From contig NZ_CP150233.1 of the NCBI RefSeq assembly GCF_037974265.1, positions 1-64,000 on the forward strand: a stretch of DNA of 64,000 nucleotides, read 5' to 3'. The DNA comes from Paenibacillus sp. FSL R5-0623 (GTDB lineage Bacteria; Bacillota; Bacilli; Paenibacillales; Paenibacillaceae). Positions 53,629 to 61,900 of the stretch are shown here, piece after piece. How positions within the stretch are numbered: the first letter of the stretch is position 1; each line of letters opens with the position of its first letter. A program made the position numbers and the translations under genes. The notes below the pieces were generated by a model. It had not been told where the DNA came from, did not search any database, and saw only the letters and a program-made list of their open reading frames with translations.

Positions 53629-55122
53629 ATGAGTGCAGCTTTAACCGTAGTGGGTCTTGGATCTGGAGATGCAGACCAACTGACCGTAGGTATTATCAAA
53701 AAAATGAAACATGCAGCTACACTGTATGTACGTACCCTGGATCATCCCGTATTGAATGATCTGCAACAAGAGGGGCTGGAGATGACATCATTTGATGCTA
53801 TCTATGAGGCGAAGTCCTCCTTCCCCGAAGTATATGATGAGATCGCGAATCAACTGATAGAAGCCGCTCACAAGGGTGAGGCTGGAACGGAGATTGTGTA
53901 TGCTGTACCTGGTCATCCGATGGTAGCAGAGGCAAGTGTACGTCTGCTCAAAGAACGTTGTCCGCAGATGGGTATCTCATTGCGTGTCATGGGCGGGGAG
54001 AGCTTCCTAGATGAAGCTTTTATACGACTTGGATTCGATCCAATCGAAGGTTTTCAACTTCTGGATGCCAGCAGCCTGAACACAGAACTGGTACAACCAC
54101 AGTTACATACGTTGATCGGACAAGTCTACGATGTGTTCACTGCTTCCGATGTGAAGCTATGCCTGATGGAGGTTTACCCGGATGATTATCCGGTATTTGT
54201 GGGTCACGCGTTGGGTGTACAGGGCCAGGAGGTCATTCACAAGATTCCATTGCACGAACTGGACCGGATCGAAGGATACGGCAATCTGTCACTGATCTAT
54301 GTCCCGAAGAACACCGATGATGCCCTGCGTCGCAGATCCTTTGCGCGTTTGCATGAGATCGTGAACATTCTTCGCAGTCCGGGCGGCTGTCCATGGGATC
54401 AGGAGCAGACGCATCAATCCATTCGCAAAAACCTGATTGAAGAGACCTATGAAGTCATTGAGACAATCGATGAGGATGACCCCGACCATATGAAAGAAGA
54501 GCTGGGTGATCTGCTGCTGCAGATTTTATTGCATTCCCAGATGGAAGAAGAAGTCGGCACATTTAATGTGTATGATGTCATCGAAGGTTTGAATGATAAG
54601 CTGATCTTCCGTCATCCACACGTTTTTGGCGATCATCAGGCAGAAGATGCGAATGAAGCCCTTCAGAACTGGGAACAGATGAAGGCAGAGGAGAAGAAGC
54701 GCAAAGGCCAGGATCAGCAGAAGGTTTCCGTGCTGGATGGTATACCGCGTGACTTGCCTGCATTGATGAAGGGATACAAGTTACAGAAGAAAGCAGCCAA
54801 AGTAGGCTTTGACTGGGATGATGTTGAAGGTGTGTTTGCCAAGATCGAGGAAGAACTGGCGGAGTTAAAAGAAGCGGTGCAACAAGGCCAGTCTGCAGAA
54901 GAACGGAAGCTTGAACTGGGTGATTTATTATTCGCAGCCGCAAACGTTGCGAGATTCATCGATACGGACCCGGAAGAGGCGCTTGCTGCGACCAACCGCA
55001 AGTTCGTCGGGCGGTTTCAGTACATCGAGGAGCGTTTACGTGAACAGGGAAGAACACCAGCAGATAGCAATGTAGAAGAGATGGAGCAATTCTGGCAGGA
55101 TGCGAAGAAGGCAGGATTATAA
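53629..55122 (+). CDS. yabN: YabN: tetrapyrrole-methylase-fold domain fused to MazG pyrophosphohydrolase
   Basis: A 497-residue fusion. The N-terminal domain (1-225) is SAM-methylase like (LTVVGLGSGDADQLTVGIIK; VYAVPGHPMVAE). The C-terminal part has two MazG modules (CPWDQEQTHQSIRKNLIEET with EELGDLLLQILLHS, and KLELGDLLFAAANVARFI). MazG hydrolyses NTPs to NMPs. ATG 53629 follows ATGGAGG by 8 bp; 53590 is too far upstream. Confidence 0.95.
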   Translation: MSAALTVVGLGSGDADQLTVGIIKKMKHAATLYVRTLDHPVLNDLQQEGLEMTSFDAIYEAKSSFPEVYDEIANQLIEAAHKGEAGTEIVYAVPGHPMVAEASVRLLKERCPQMGISLRVMGGESFLDEAFIRLGFDPIEGFQLLDASSLNTELVQPQLHTLIGQVYDVFTASDVKLCLMEVYPDDYPVFVGHALGVQGQEVIHKIPLHELDRIEGYGNLSLIYVPKNTDDALRRRSFARLHEIVNILRSPGGCPWDQEQTHQSIRKNLIEETYEVIETIDEDDPDHMKEELGDLLLQILLHSQMEEEVGTFNVYDVIEGLNDKLIFRHPHVFGDHQAEDANEALQNWEQMKAEEKKRKGQDQQKVSVLDGIPRDLPALMKGYKLQKKAAKVGFDWDDVEGVFAKIEEELAELKEAVQQGQSAEERKLELGDLLFAAANVARFIDTDPEEALAATNRKFVGRFQYIEERLREQGRTPADSNVEEMEQFWQDAKKAGL

Positions 55123-55181
55123 CGGGTTCAATTTTCTGGGAAATACCGATAAACCTTATTCCATCATGTTATGCAGTGTGT

Positions 55182-55187
55182 TATGAT
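55182..55187 (+). promoter_or_regulatory. Possible -10 box of the HU gene leader
   Basis: TATGAT with a weak -35 (TTCCAT 55159-55164, 17-bp spacer). It would give a leader of about 240 nt. Confidence 0.35.
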
Positions 55188-55227
55188 AATACGAACATGT
55201 GTTCATCTATGTAAACTGAGGTTGGTG

Positions 55228-55295
55228 TTTAGCGACAGATGGTTTCGGGTACTGGTCTTAGACTGTCCCCTGCGGACCATCGACAAAAAGCTAAA
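55228..55295 (+). ncRNA. Structured leader upstream of the HU gene (uncharacterised)
   Basis: A long hairpin can be drawn. The outer stem is TTTAGC (55228-55233) / GCTAAA (55290-55295). Next are internal loops GACA and GACAAAAA, then a 6-bp stem GATGGT (55238-55243) / ACCATC (55276-55281), extended inward by wobble and GC pairs. An apical GTC-TTA-GAC loop follows. No known riboswitch was recognised. A T8 tract (55402-55409) lies near the ribosome binding site. Confidence 0.5.
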
Positions 55296-55430
55296 AAAAG
55301 TCGCGGACTAAGGCAGGATTTCAGATACCAAGCCAGAATACATGTGTAGTGACCTAACGCGAATCAGCGGCAATCAATGTATTGTCAGGAATCGCAGATA
55401 CTTTTTTTTCAATTTGGGAGGCTTTTAAAA

Positions 55431-55703
55431 ATGAACAAAACAGATCTGATTAACAACATTTCAACCAAAAGTGGTTTGACTAAAAAAGACGTTGAGTCCG
55501 TATTAAACGGCTTTTTGGGAGAAATTACAGATGCACTTGCCAGCGGAGACAAAGTACAATTGATCGGCTTTGGCACTTTTGAGACCCGCAAACGTTCCGG
55601 TCGTACCGGACGTAACCCACAAACAGGGAATGAAATTGTGATTCCTGAGTCCACTGTTCCTGCATTCAAAGCAGGCAACAAACTTAAAGAAGCCGTAAAA
55701 TAA
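55431..55703 (+). CDS. hbs: DNA-binding protein HU
   Basis: A 90-residue histone-like protein (MNKTDLINNISTKSGLTKKD; IGFGTFETRKRSGRTGRNPQ). It bends DNA and is essential in Bacillus. ATG 55431 has TTGGGAGG about 9 bp upstream; a longer frame from 55377 is not supported. The stop overlaps the rqcP start (TAATG). It is not next to yabN in Bacillus. Confidence 0.96.
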   Translation: MNKTDLINNISTKSGLTKKDVESVLNGFLGEITDALASGDKVQLIGFGTFETRKRSGRTGRNPQTGNEIVIPESTVPAFKAGNKLKEAVK

Positions 55704-55981
55704 TGCGTCTTGATAAATTCCTGAAGGTCTCCCGGCTAATCAAACGCCGCACTGTGGCCAAGGACGTCTCTGAACAGGGACGTGTTCTGGTGAACGGACG
55801 TGAAGCGAAGCCTAGCGCCGCTGTTAAAGTAGGCGATGAGCTGACGGTTCAGTTCGGTCAGAAACTGGTCACCGTGAGGGTGGAACGAATTGCCGAGAGT
55901 ACCAAGAAGGATGAGGCGAGCAGCCTCTACACCTTGGTGAAGGAAGAGCCGATCGCCAAGGATAACGGAATGAACTGGTAA
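55703..55981 (+). CDS. rqcP: Ribosome-associated quality-control protein RqcP (YabO)
   Basis: A 92-residue S4-domain protein (MRLDKFLKVSRLIKRRTVAK; VLVNGREAKPSAAVKVGDEL). In Bacillus it cooperates with RqcH to add alanine tails on stalled 50S subunits. Its start is fused to the hbs stop in TAATG, so translation is coupled. It is closed by a terminator. Confidence 0.92.
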   Translation: MRLDKFLKVSRLIKRRTVAKDVSEQGRVLVNGREAKPSAAVKVGDELTVQFGQKLVTVRVERIAESTKKDEASSLYTLVKEEPIAKDNGMNW

Positions 55982-56025
55982 CAGTACATCTGGTATTAAA
56001 TATTCATTCAATGCAAGTTGAATCG

Positions 56026-56059
56026 AAACGTCCTCCTGTAACAGGGAAGGGCGTTTTTG
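56026..56059 (+). terminator. Terminator after rqcP
   Basis: AAACGTCCTCCTG paired with AGGGAAGGGCGTTT, containing one mismatch, then T5. Confidence 0.78.
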
Positions 56060-56099
56060 TTTTTTACTGAATGCCGGGTTATTTGTTCAACAACGCTGG

Positions 56100-56128
56100 T
56101 TCTATTCCAACCTCCACACCCATAAGCT
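56100..56128 (+). promoter_or_regulatory. Possible sigma-E promoter of yabP
   Basis: TTCTATT (56100-56106), 14 bp, CATAAGCT (56121-56128). This resembles the sigma-E consensus and fits the known sigma-E control of yabP, but is a loose match. Confidence 0.4.
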
Positions 56129-56154
56129 AGGTGTAAGAAGGAGGGGTACATGCC

Positions 56155-56439
56155 ATGGTTGAGCACGGTAAGGCCAAACAGCATCATCTGAGCATGCAGA
56201 ATCGGAAACTGCTGGATCTGACGGGTGTCTCCAACGTGGAGAGCTTCGACAGTGAGGAATTTTTGCTGCAGACTGAACTTGGGCATCTGACCATCCGGGG
56301 GCACAATTTACATATCAAAAACCTGAGCCTGGAGGAAGGTTTGTTATCCATTGAAGGCACAGTCAGTTCGCTCCAATATCTGGACCCCGGTTCCCAGCCC
56401 AAAAATGGTAAGGGCCTGTTTGGCAAGATGTTCCGATGA
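56155..56439 (+). CDS. yabP: Sporulation protein YabP
   Basis: A 94-residue mother-cell protein; YabP and YabQ act in cortex formation. Blocks HHLSMQNRKLLDLTGVSNVE and SLEEGLLSIEGTVSSLQY are typical. ATG 56155 follows AAGGAGGGG. Its stop overlaps the yabQ start by 4 bp. Confidence 0.93.
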   Translation: MVEHGKAKQHHLSMQNRKLLDLTGVSNVESFDSEEFLLQTELGHLTIRGHNLHIKNLSLEEGLLSIEGTVSSLQYLDPGSQPKNGKGLFGKMFR

Positions 56440-57005
56440 GTCCGGATACTCAATGGATCACATTGATGTGGATGCTTACCTCGGGGGTCGTGATGGGAAT
56501 GGCCTACGACAGTTACCGGGTACTGTCCGGACAGCTGCGGTTTCCGAGATGGAGTATTCACACGCTCGATCTGTTGTACTGGGTTGCTTCCGCGCTGTTC
56601 GTTTTTCGGATGCTATACGCCGGAAACCACGGACAGTTGCGGTTTTATGTCTTTTTGGGGCTGATTATAGGGGTTTGCTTCTATTTTTGGCTTTTAAGTG
56701 TTACAACCCAGCGTTTTGTGGTAATGTTAATTAAACTCGCAAGAACGCTGATTCATTGGTGTGGACATATCCTTAACATCCTGATCGTTATGCCGGCTAA
56801 AGGAATTTATAAGTTAATTCGCGTATTATTCGGTTTTGTAATTGCGATACTATTATTCCTGGGCAGGCTGGTGCTGCAGTGTTTGGTACCTTTCGGCAAG
56901 TTGTTCCGCTGGATGTTTAGGCCGCTCCTGAAACATTGGGTAACGCCACGCTTCATGATCCGTGTGGGTACAAGAATTGCAGCGATATGGAAACGCTGGT
57001 TTTAA
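56436..57005 (+). CDS. yabQ: Spore cortex biosynthesis protein YabQ
   Basis: A 189-residue membrane protein with about four helices at the N-terminal half (WITLMWMLTSGVVMGMAYDS ... LRFYVFLGLIIGVCFYFWLL). YabQ is needed for spore cortex assembly. It overlaps yabP at ATGA (56436-56439). divIC follows after 11 bp. Confidence 0.92.
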   Translation: MSPDTQWITLMWMLTSGVVMGMAYDSYRVLSGQLRFPRWSIHTLDLLYWVASALFVFRMLYAGNHGQLRFYVFLGLIIGVCFYFWLLSVTTQRFVVMLIKLARTLIHWCGHILNILIVMPAKGIYKLIRVLFGFVIAILLFLGRLVLQCLVPFGKLFRWMFRPLLKHWVTPRFMIRVGTRIAAIWKRWF

Positions 57006-57016
57006 GGAGGTCCGTA

Positions 57017-57352
57017 ATGGGTAAAACACCTGTGGGCAGATCAAAGGCTCCAACTAACCAAGGAAAATCTGCCGGTGCAAAAAGGCGCCTCATGCTTTGG
57101 ATGACGTTTATGATTGTATTTGTAATATGGGCAGGATATATATTCCTTGTGCAGACTGCACAAATTTCGGACAAGAGTTCTCATCTGGCCACTCAGCAAG
57201 CTTCAAAGGAAGATACGTTGAAGAAGCTGGAACAGTTGAAGTACGAAGTCAGCCGGTTGAATGACCCTGAATACATAGGACAGCTGGCACGGAAAAAAGG
57301 ATATTATCTTCCTGAGGAAACGCCGATCCAGGTTGAAGAGTCAGGGAACTGA
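57017..57352 (+). CDS. divIC: Cell division protein DivIC (FtsB-like)
   Basis: A 111-residue bitopic septum protein: a basic cytoplasmic N-terminus, one transmembrane helix (about 36-56, LMLWMTFMIVFVIWAGYIFL) and an extracellular coiled coil (KEDTLKKLEQLKYEVSRLND). ATG 57017 has AAGGAGG 6 bp upstream; the longer frame starts inside yabQ. Confidence 0.93.
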   Translation: MGKTPVGRSKAPTNQGKSAGAKRRLMLWMTFMIVFVIWAGYIFLVQTAQISDKSSHLATQQASKEDTLKKLEQLKYEVSRLNDPEYIGQLARKKGYYLPEETPIQVEESGN

Positions 57353-57446
57353 TGGAATTCGGTCCATTACCGAGCTAGGTTTGTTATCCGTGTGTCTGAA
57401 GCCGTTAAACCGGAAAAAATAGGCTCTCTGATGGGGTAGTGTTCAG

Positions 57447-57476
57447 TTGACCTTGGTTTACGGCATAAGGTATAAT
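57447..57476 (+). promoter_or_regulatory. Sigma-A promoter of yabR
   Basis: TTGACC (57447-57452), 18 bp, TATAAT (57471-57476). Confidence 0.75.
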
Positions 57477-57550
57477 TACATTAGCGCAGCATTGATTTTG
57501 GCATTCAAAAAATCGGGTTGTATATTTTTAAGGGAGGATCATTTTATTCT

Positions 57551-58081
57551 ATGGCAATTGAAGTGGGCACCAAGTTAGAGGGCAAGGTGACAGGAATCAC
57601 GCATTTTGGAGCATTTGTGGATCTGTCAGGAGGTGTCACGGGTCTCGTTCACATCTCGGAAATCGCCGACAATTACGTCAAAGATGTCAACGACCACCTG
57701 AAGCTGAATGACCTCGTTACAGTGAAGGTTATCAACGTTGACAAGGATGGCAAGATCGGACTTTCCATTAAGCAAGCTGTTGACAAACCGGTTGAGCAAC
57801 AAACCCAATCTAGACCCCCGAGAGCTCCTAGACCGGAACGCAGTGGAGGAGATCGCGAACGATTCAGCGGCGGAGGCCCAAGTGGTGGCCAAGGTCGTGG
57901 TGGTGGCGGCGGTGGATTTAACCGTGGTGACCGCGGAGGCCGTTCTTTCAAGCCCGCAGCAGGCAAACCTTCATTTGAGGATAAAATGTCACGCTTCCTG
58001 AAAGATAGTGAAGAGCGGATCTCTTCGCTTAAGAAGAACACAGAAGGCAAACGCGGAGGCCGTGGGGCCAAGCGTGTGTAA
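57551..58081 (+). CDS. yabR: S1-domain RNA-binding protein YabR with RGG-rich insertion
   Basis: A 176-residue protein. The S1 domain occupies about 1-75 (GTKLEGKVTGITHFGAFVDL; GLVHISEIADNYVKDVNDHL). It is followed by an Arg/Gly-rich region (about 88-140: RPERSGGDRERFSGGGPSGG, then RGGGGGGFNRGDRGG) and a helical C-terminus. The Bacillus homologue is shorter, about 128 residues. ATG 57551 is preceded by AGGGAGG. RNA binding is inferred from the S1 domain. Confidence 0.92.
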   Translation: MAIEVGTKLEGKVTGITHFGAFVDLSGGVTGLVHISEIADNYVKDVNDHLKLNDLVTVKVINVDKDGKIGLSIKQAVDKPVEQQTQSRPPRAPRPERSGGDRERFSGGGPSGGQGRGGGGGGFNRGDRGGRSFKPAAGKPSFEDKMSRFLKDSEERISSLKKNTEGKRGGRGAKRV

Positions 58082-58113
58082 TCTGTCACAACCTGATCTA
58101 AACATATAAGTAA

Positions 58114-58145
58114 AACCGTTAGCCCATGGGCTAGCGGTTTTTTTG
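58114..58145 (+). terminator. Terminator after yabR
   Basis: AACCGTTAGCCC / GGGCTAGCGGTT with a 2-nt centre and T7. Confidence 0.92.
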
Positions 58146-58244
58146 CGTTTCTATCACAGATAAGGAGTTGAATAGCTTTTTTTGTAAGGTGAAGCTCCAT
58201 ATCCCCAGTTTTTCTGCACGGCAAAATGGAACCATAAGAACATT

Positions 58245-58437
58245 TGTCGTCTACCATTTTTTACCGACAGGTTTCCGTGGCATTCCACAGTTATCCTGCT
58301 CAAATGATGGCGAGACCAAACCATCGCCGGTTCAAAATCAGACATTCCGATTGTCGGAATCAAATAGGAGAATGAATGAAACCACAATAAGGCCGGGGGT
58401 TTCGCTCCACCGCGCCAGGCTCGTTTCTTTTGTCGTA
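58245..58437. promoter_or_regulatory. Spo0A-box-like sequences upstream of spoIIE
   Basis: One-mismatch relatives of TGTCGAA occur at TGTCGTC 58245-58251, TGTCGGA 58352-58358 (inside the inverted repeat ATTCCGA-TTG-TCGGAAT) and TGTCGTA 58431-58437. The last one is 27 bp before the -35. Bacillus spoIIE is activated by Spo0A~P from nearby sites. Confidence 0.55.
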
Positions 58438-58463
58438 AACTTTTTGGACCCTGCCCACCTATT

Positions 58464-58496
58464 CTGACAAACTACGTCTTCTAATCTATCTATAAT
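58464..58496 (+). promoter_or_regulatory. Spo0A-dependent sigma-A promoter of spoIIE (21-bp spacer)
   Basis: CTGACA (58464-58469), a 21-bp spacer, TATAAT (58491-58496). The unusual 21-bp spacing is known for the Spo0A-activated Bacillus spoIIE promoter. Confidence 0.75.
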
Positions 58497-58554
58497 CAGA
58501 ACCATCGAGAACGAAACACGAAAATTCAAATTAATCGAATGGGGTGCCTTGAGG

Positions 58555-61062
58555 ATGATGGAAAAGTGGAATGTCATTCAATTTCCGGGAATGAAAGCAG
58601 GTAAAGGAGGTACGGAAGCTCGGGAGGAGCTGTCGATACGTCTGAAACATTGGCTTGGCTCCCGCAAGGCTGTCCAGATGGTTGCTTCCCGCAAATGGGT
58701 ACTGCTGCTCACATTCATGGGATTTCTGCTCGGAAAGGCGATGATCCTGAATGAGTTATCTCCCTTTGCCATTGCTTATTTCGCCGTAATTGCTTTCATG
58801 CGTAGGGATTACATCATTCCGGTAGGCGCCGCTCTACTCGCAGGTAGTCTCTTTGCACCGTTTCCAGTACCACTCATTGTTGCATCGGAGATCGCCATCT
58901 TTTATTTGTTCTTCCGTGGTCTGGAGTCATATGATCGTGCTGAATTATCTTATGCACCAACGATGGTATTTACGACTACATTTATGGTCAAATTATTCGC
59001 GGTTGTGATCGGGCCATCCTTCAGCTGGTACGCGATGCTGATGCTCACGATGGATTCCGTATTAAGTTTCGTGCTCACCCTTGTTTTTATACAAGCCATA
59101 CCGATCTTCACCTATCGCAAAAAAAAGTTCAGCCTAAAGAACGAGGAGATCCTTTGCCTGATCATATTGCTCGCTTCCGTTATGACGGGAGCCGTAGGGT
59201 GGACCATTCAGTCCTTATCCGTCGAGCATATGCTCTCCCGTTATCTCATATTAATCTTTGCTCTGGTGGGCGGAGCCCCCCTCGGAGCCTCGGTTGGGGT
59301 TATTACCGGCTTGATTCTGAGTCTGGCTGACATGTCAGCGGTGTATCAGATGAGCCTGCTTGCTTTTGCCGGTATGCTGGCGGGTATGCTTCGAGAGGGC
59401 AAACGTGCGGCGGTTGCACTGGGCATGCTGCTGGGTTCGTCTATTCTATCCATATATCTGGGCGGACCGGGTGATGTTATGAACTCGTTATGGGAGACGT
59501 GTGCAGCTATCGTACTATTCATGTTGACACCTAAAAGTTTGATGACGGCGATATCCAAATATGTACCGGGTACGCAGGATCATACGAAATCCCAGCATGA
59601 GTATGCCAAACGGATACGGGATATCACGGCAGAGCGGGTAACTCGGTTCTCGCAGGTATTCCGTCAATTGTCACGTAGCTTTGATCAGATGTCCGGTGCA
59701 GGGGAGCAGGTACAGAAAGAAGGTGGAATGGACCATTTCATGAATGCGGTTGCCGAGGGCACATGTGCAAGCTGCTTCAAGCGTACACAATGCTGGGATG
59801 CGAAGTTTATTCAAACCTACAAATATATGACGGACGTGATGAGTACGATTGAAGGAAACCCGGAGATCTCAGGCAAGCAGATTCCAGTGGACTGGAACAG
59901 GGTGTGTGCGAAACCGGAAGAGGTCCTTGAAGTCATGCGTGCCCAGTATGGACTGCATCAACATAACATGCAATGGAAGCGCCAAATTATCGATAGCCGG
60001 CAGCTGGTTGCAGAGCAATTGTCCGGTGTATCTCAGGTCATGGAGGACCTGGCCAAAGAAATTCAGCGGGAAAGTGATGAGATGGTACAGCAGGAGGAGC
60101 AGATTCGGGACGCACTGGAGTCATTGGGCTTGTCCATTCACTCCATTGAGATCATCAATCTGGAAGCGGGCAATGTAGAGATTGAGATTGTACATGCATA
60201 TACACGTGGATTCGATGAGTGCCGGAAAATGATTGCTCCGCTGATCTCGGATGTACTGGACGAGCATATTGCCGTCTTGCATGAGACCATGACCGATCCT
60301 CGTCAGGGACTGGCAACCGTCACGTTTGGTTCGGCTAAAACGTTCGAGGTGACTACGGGTGTTGCTGCTGCCGCAAAAGGGGGAGATGTGATGTCAGGCG
60401 ACAGCTTCAGTACGGTTGAGTTAGGTAATGGTACATTTGCAGTGGCGCTCAGTGATGGAATGGGCAATGGAGAACGAGCACGCATGGAGAGCAGCGCGGC
60501 GCTGAACATACTGGAACAGTTGCTACAGTCCGGCATGGACGAGAAACTGGCGATCAAATCCGTGAACTCCGTTCTGATGTTGCGCTCCCCTGAAGAGATG
60601 TATGCCACAGTGGATATGGCGCTGATTGATGAATATACGGCAGAGACCACGTTTATGAAAATCGGCTCAACGCCAAGTTTTATCAAACGAGGACAGGAGG
60701 TTATTCAGGTTTCAGCCAGTAATTTGCCAATCGGTATTATTAAGGATATTGAAGTGGATCTGGTGACGGTACAGCTTCAGCCGGGGGATATCCTCATTAT
60801 GATGACGGATGGCATCTATGATGCACCGGGGTATGCTGTGAACAAAGAGTTATGGATGAAACGGCTCATTCAAGAGATTGATACAGAGGATCCACAAGAT
60901 TTGGCCGATTGCCTGCTTGAAAGTGTCATAAGATATCAGCAGCATGAGATATTAGATGATATGACCGTTGTTGTTGGAAAAGTAGAGCATTTCCGCCCAG
61001 AATGGGCCACACTGCGTGTGCCTGGCATCAACCGGATGGAGCGTCCACGGACCGTTAGCTAA
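58555..61062 (+). CDS. spoIIE: Stage II sporulation protein E, PP2C-type phosphatase
   Basis: SpoIIE dephosphorylates SpoIIAA-P to release sigma-F in the forespore and helps build the asymmetric septum. The 835-residue product has about ten N-terminal transmembrane helices (55-325), a central cysteine-containing regulatory region (CASCFKRTQCWD), and a C-terminal PP2C/SpoIIE domain (GGDVMSGDSFSTVELGNGTF; ALSDGMGNGERAR; LIMMTDGIYDA). I chose ATG 58555; ATG 58558 is also possible. GGGGTG lies 8 bp upstream. Confidence 0.96.
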   Translation: MMEKWNVIQFPGMKAGKGGTEAREELSIRLKHWLGSRKAVQMVASRKWVLLLTFMGFLLGKAMILNELSPFAIAYFAVIAFMRRDYIIPVGAALLAGSLFAPFPVPLIVASEIAIFYLFFRGLESYDRAELSYAPTMVFTTTFMVKLFAVVIGPSFSWYAMLMLTMDSVLSFVLTLVFIQAIPIFTYRKKKFSLKNEEILCLIILLASVMTGAVGWTIQSLSVEHMLSRYLILIFALVGGAPLGASVGVITGLILSLADMSAVYQMSLLAFAGMLAGMLREGKRAAVALGMLLGSSILSIYLGGPGDVMNSLWETCAAIVLFMLTPKSLMTAISKYVPGTQDHTKSQHEYAKRIRDITAERVTRFSQVFRQLSRSFDQMSGAGEQVQKEGGMDHFMNAVAEGTCASCFKRTQCWDAKFIQTYKYMTDVMSTIEGNPEISGKQIPVDWNRVCAKPEEVLEVMRAQYGLHQHNMQWKRQIIDSRQLVAEQLSGVSQVMEDLAKEIQRESDEMVQQEEQIRDALESLGLSIHSIEIINLEAGNVEIEIVHAYTRGFDECRKMIAPLISDVLDEHIAVLHETMTDPRQGLATVTFGSAKTFEVTTGVAAAAKGGDVMSGDSFSTVELGNGTFAVALSDGMGNGERARMESSAALNILEQLLQSGMDEKLAIKSVNSVLMLRSPEEMYATVDMALIDEYTAETTFMKIGSTPSFIKRGQEVIQVSASNLPIGIIKDIEVDLVTVQLQPGDILIMMTDGIYDAPGYAVNKELWMKRLIQEIDTEDPQDLADCLLESVIRYQQHEILDDMTVVVGKVEHFRPEWATLRVPGINRMERPRTVS

Positions 61063-61147
61063 TTGCATATTCTTCTGTTTGAAGTCTCTTCATTCTGGCA
61101 ATGCTAGTCATAGAGTTGGAGAGTAACGAATAACGGAGGGATATCGG

Positions 61148-61900
61148 ATGAAGCAAATCTTATTGATCACCGACGGTTGTTCCAATGTGGGACCAAGTCC
61201 GGTGCTGGCAGCGGCCGAAGCACAGGAAGAGGGGATTACGGTTAATGTGGTTGGCGTGATTGATTATGGAACCATTGGTGAGCTGGGTAGTCGGGAGATC
61301 GAGGATATTGCCAGAGCCGGAGGTGGAATCAGCCAAATTGTAGGTACACGTCAGCTTGCCCATACGATGCAGATGATGACAAGGAAAACGGTGGTTCAGA
61401 CCATTCAGCAGGCGGTTAATAGAGAGTTAACACAAATTTTGGGAGAGAAGGAGCCCAAAACGGTAACGGATCTGGAGCCTTCACAACGCGCCCGAGTCGT
61501 GGAAGTGATGGATGATATGGCTGAAACTACAGCGTTACAGGTGATATTGCTGATTGACGTCAGTGCCAGCATGAAACCCAAATTGGCTGCGGTAGAAGAA
61601 GGCATTCGTGATTTAATGTTAAGTTTGCAGGCGCGTATAGGTCAGAGCAAACTTTCCGTATTTCATTTTCCGGGACGACACAGTGGAGAAGATGCGGTAA
61701 TGGATATTGACTGGACAACGGATCCAGGCCGTGTTCGGTCCTTGTTTGGAAGGTTGCAGATGAAGGGTGCAACGCCGACAGGTCCTGCAATTCAGAAGGT
61801 GATTGATTTTTACCGTTATGGTACACTGGAGAAACAGCAGGAAATAGAAGGGAACTATCGCATTGAAAGAGAAGGGATGCTCGGTGACAACGTTGTCTGA
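61148..61900 (+). CDS. yabS: VWA-domain protein YabS
   Basis: A 250-residue protein with two von Willebrand A-like parts. The N-terminal ILLITDGCSNVGPSPVLAAA and the second metal-ion-dependent DVSASMKPKLAAVEEG (DxSxS, MIDAS) are visible. In Bacillus it is adjacent to the kinase gene yabT and transcribed in sporulation. ATG 61148 follows AACGGAGGG. It overlaps yabT by 17 bp. Confidence 0.88.
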   Translation: MKQILLITDGCSNVGPSPVLAAAEAQEEGITVNVVGVIDYGTIGELGSREIEDIARAGGGISQIVGTRQLAHTMQMMTRKTVVQTIQQAVNRELTQILGEKEPKTVTDLEPSQRARVVEVMDDMAETTALQVILLIDVSASMKPKLAAVEEGIRDLMLSLQARIGQSKLSVFHFPGRHSGEDAVMDIDWTTDPGRVRSLFGRLQMKGATPTGPAIQKVIDFYRYGTLEKQQEIEGNYRIEREGMLGDNVV

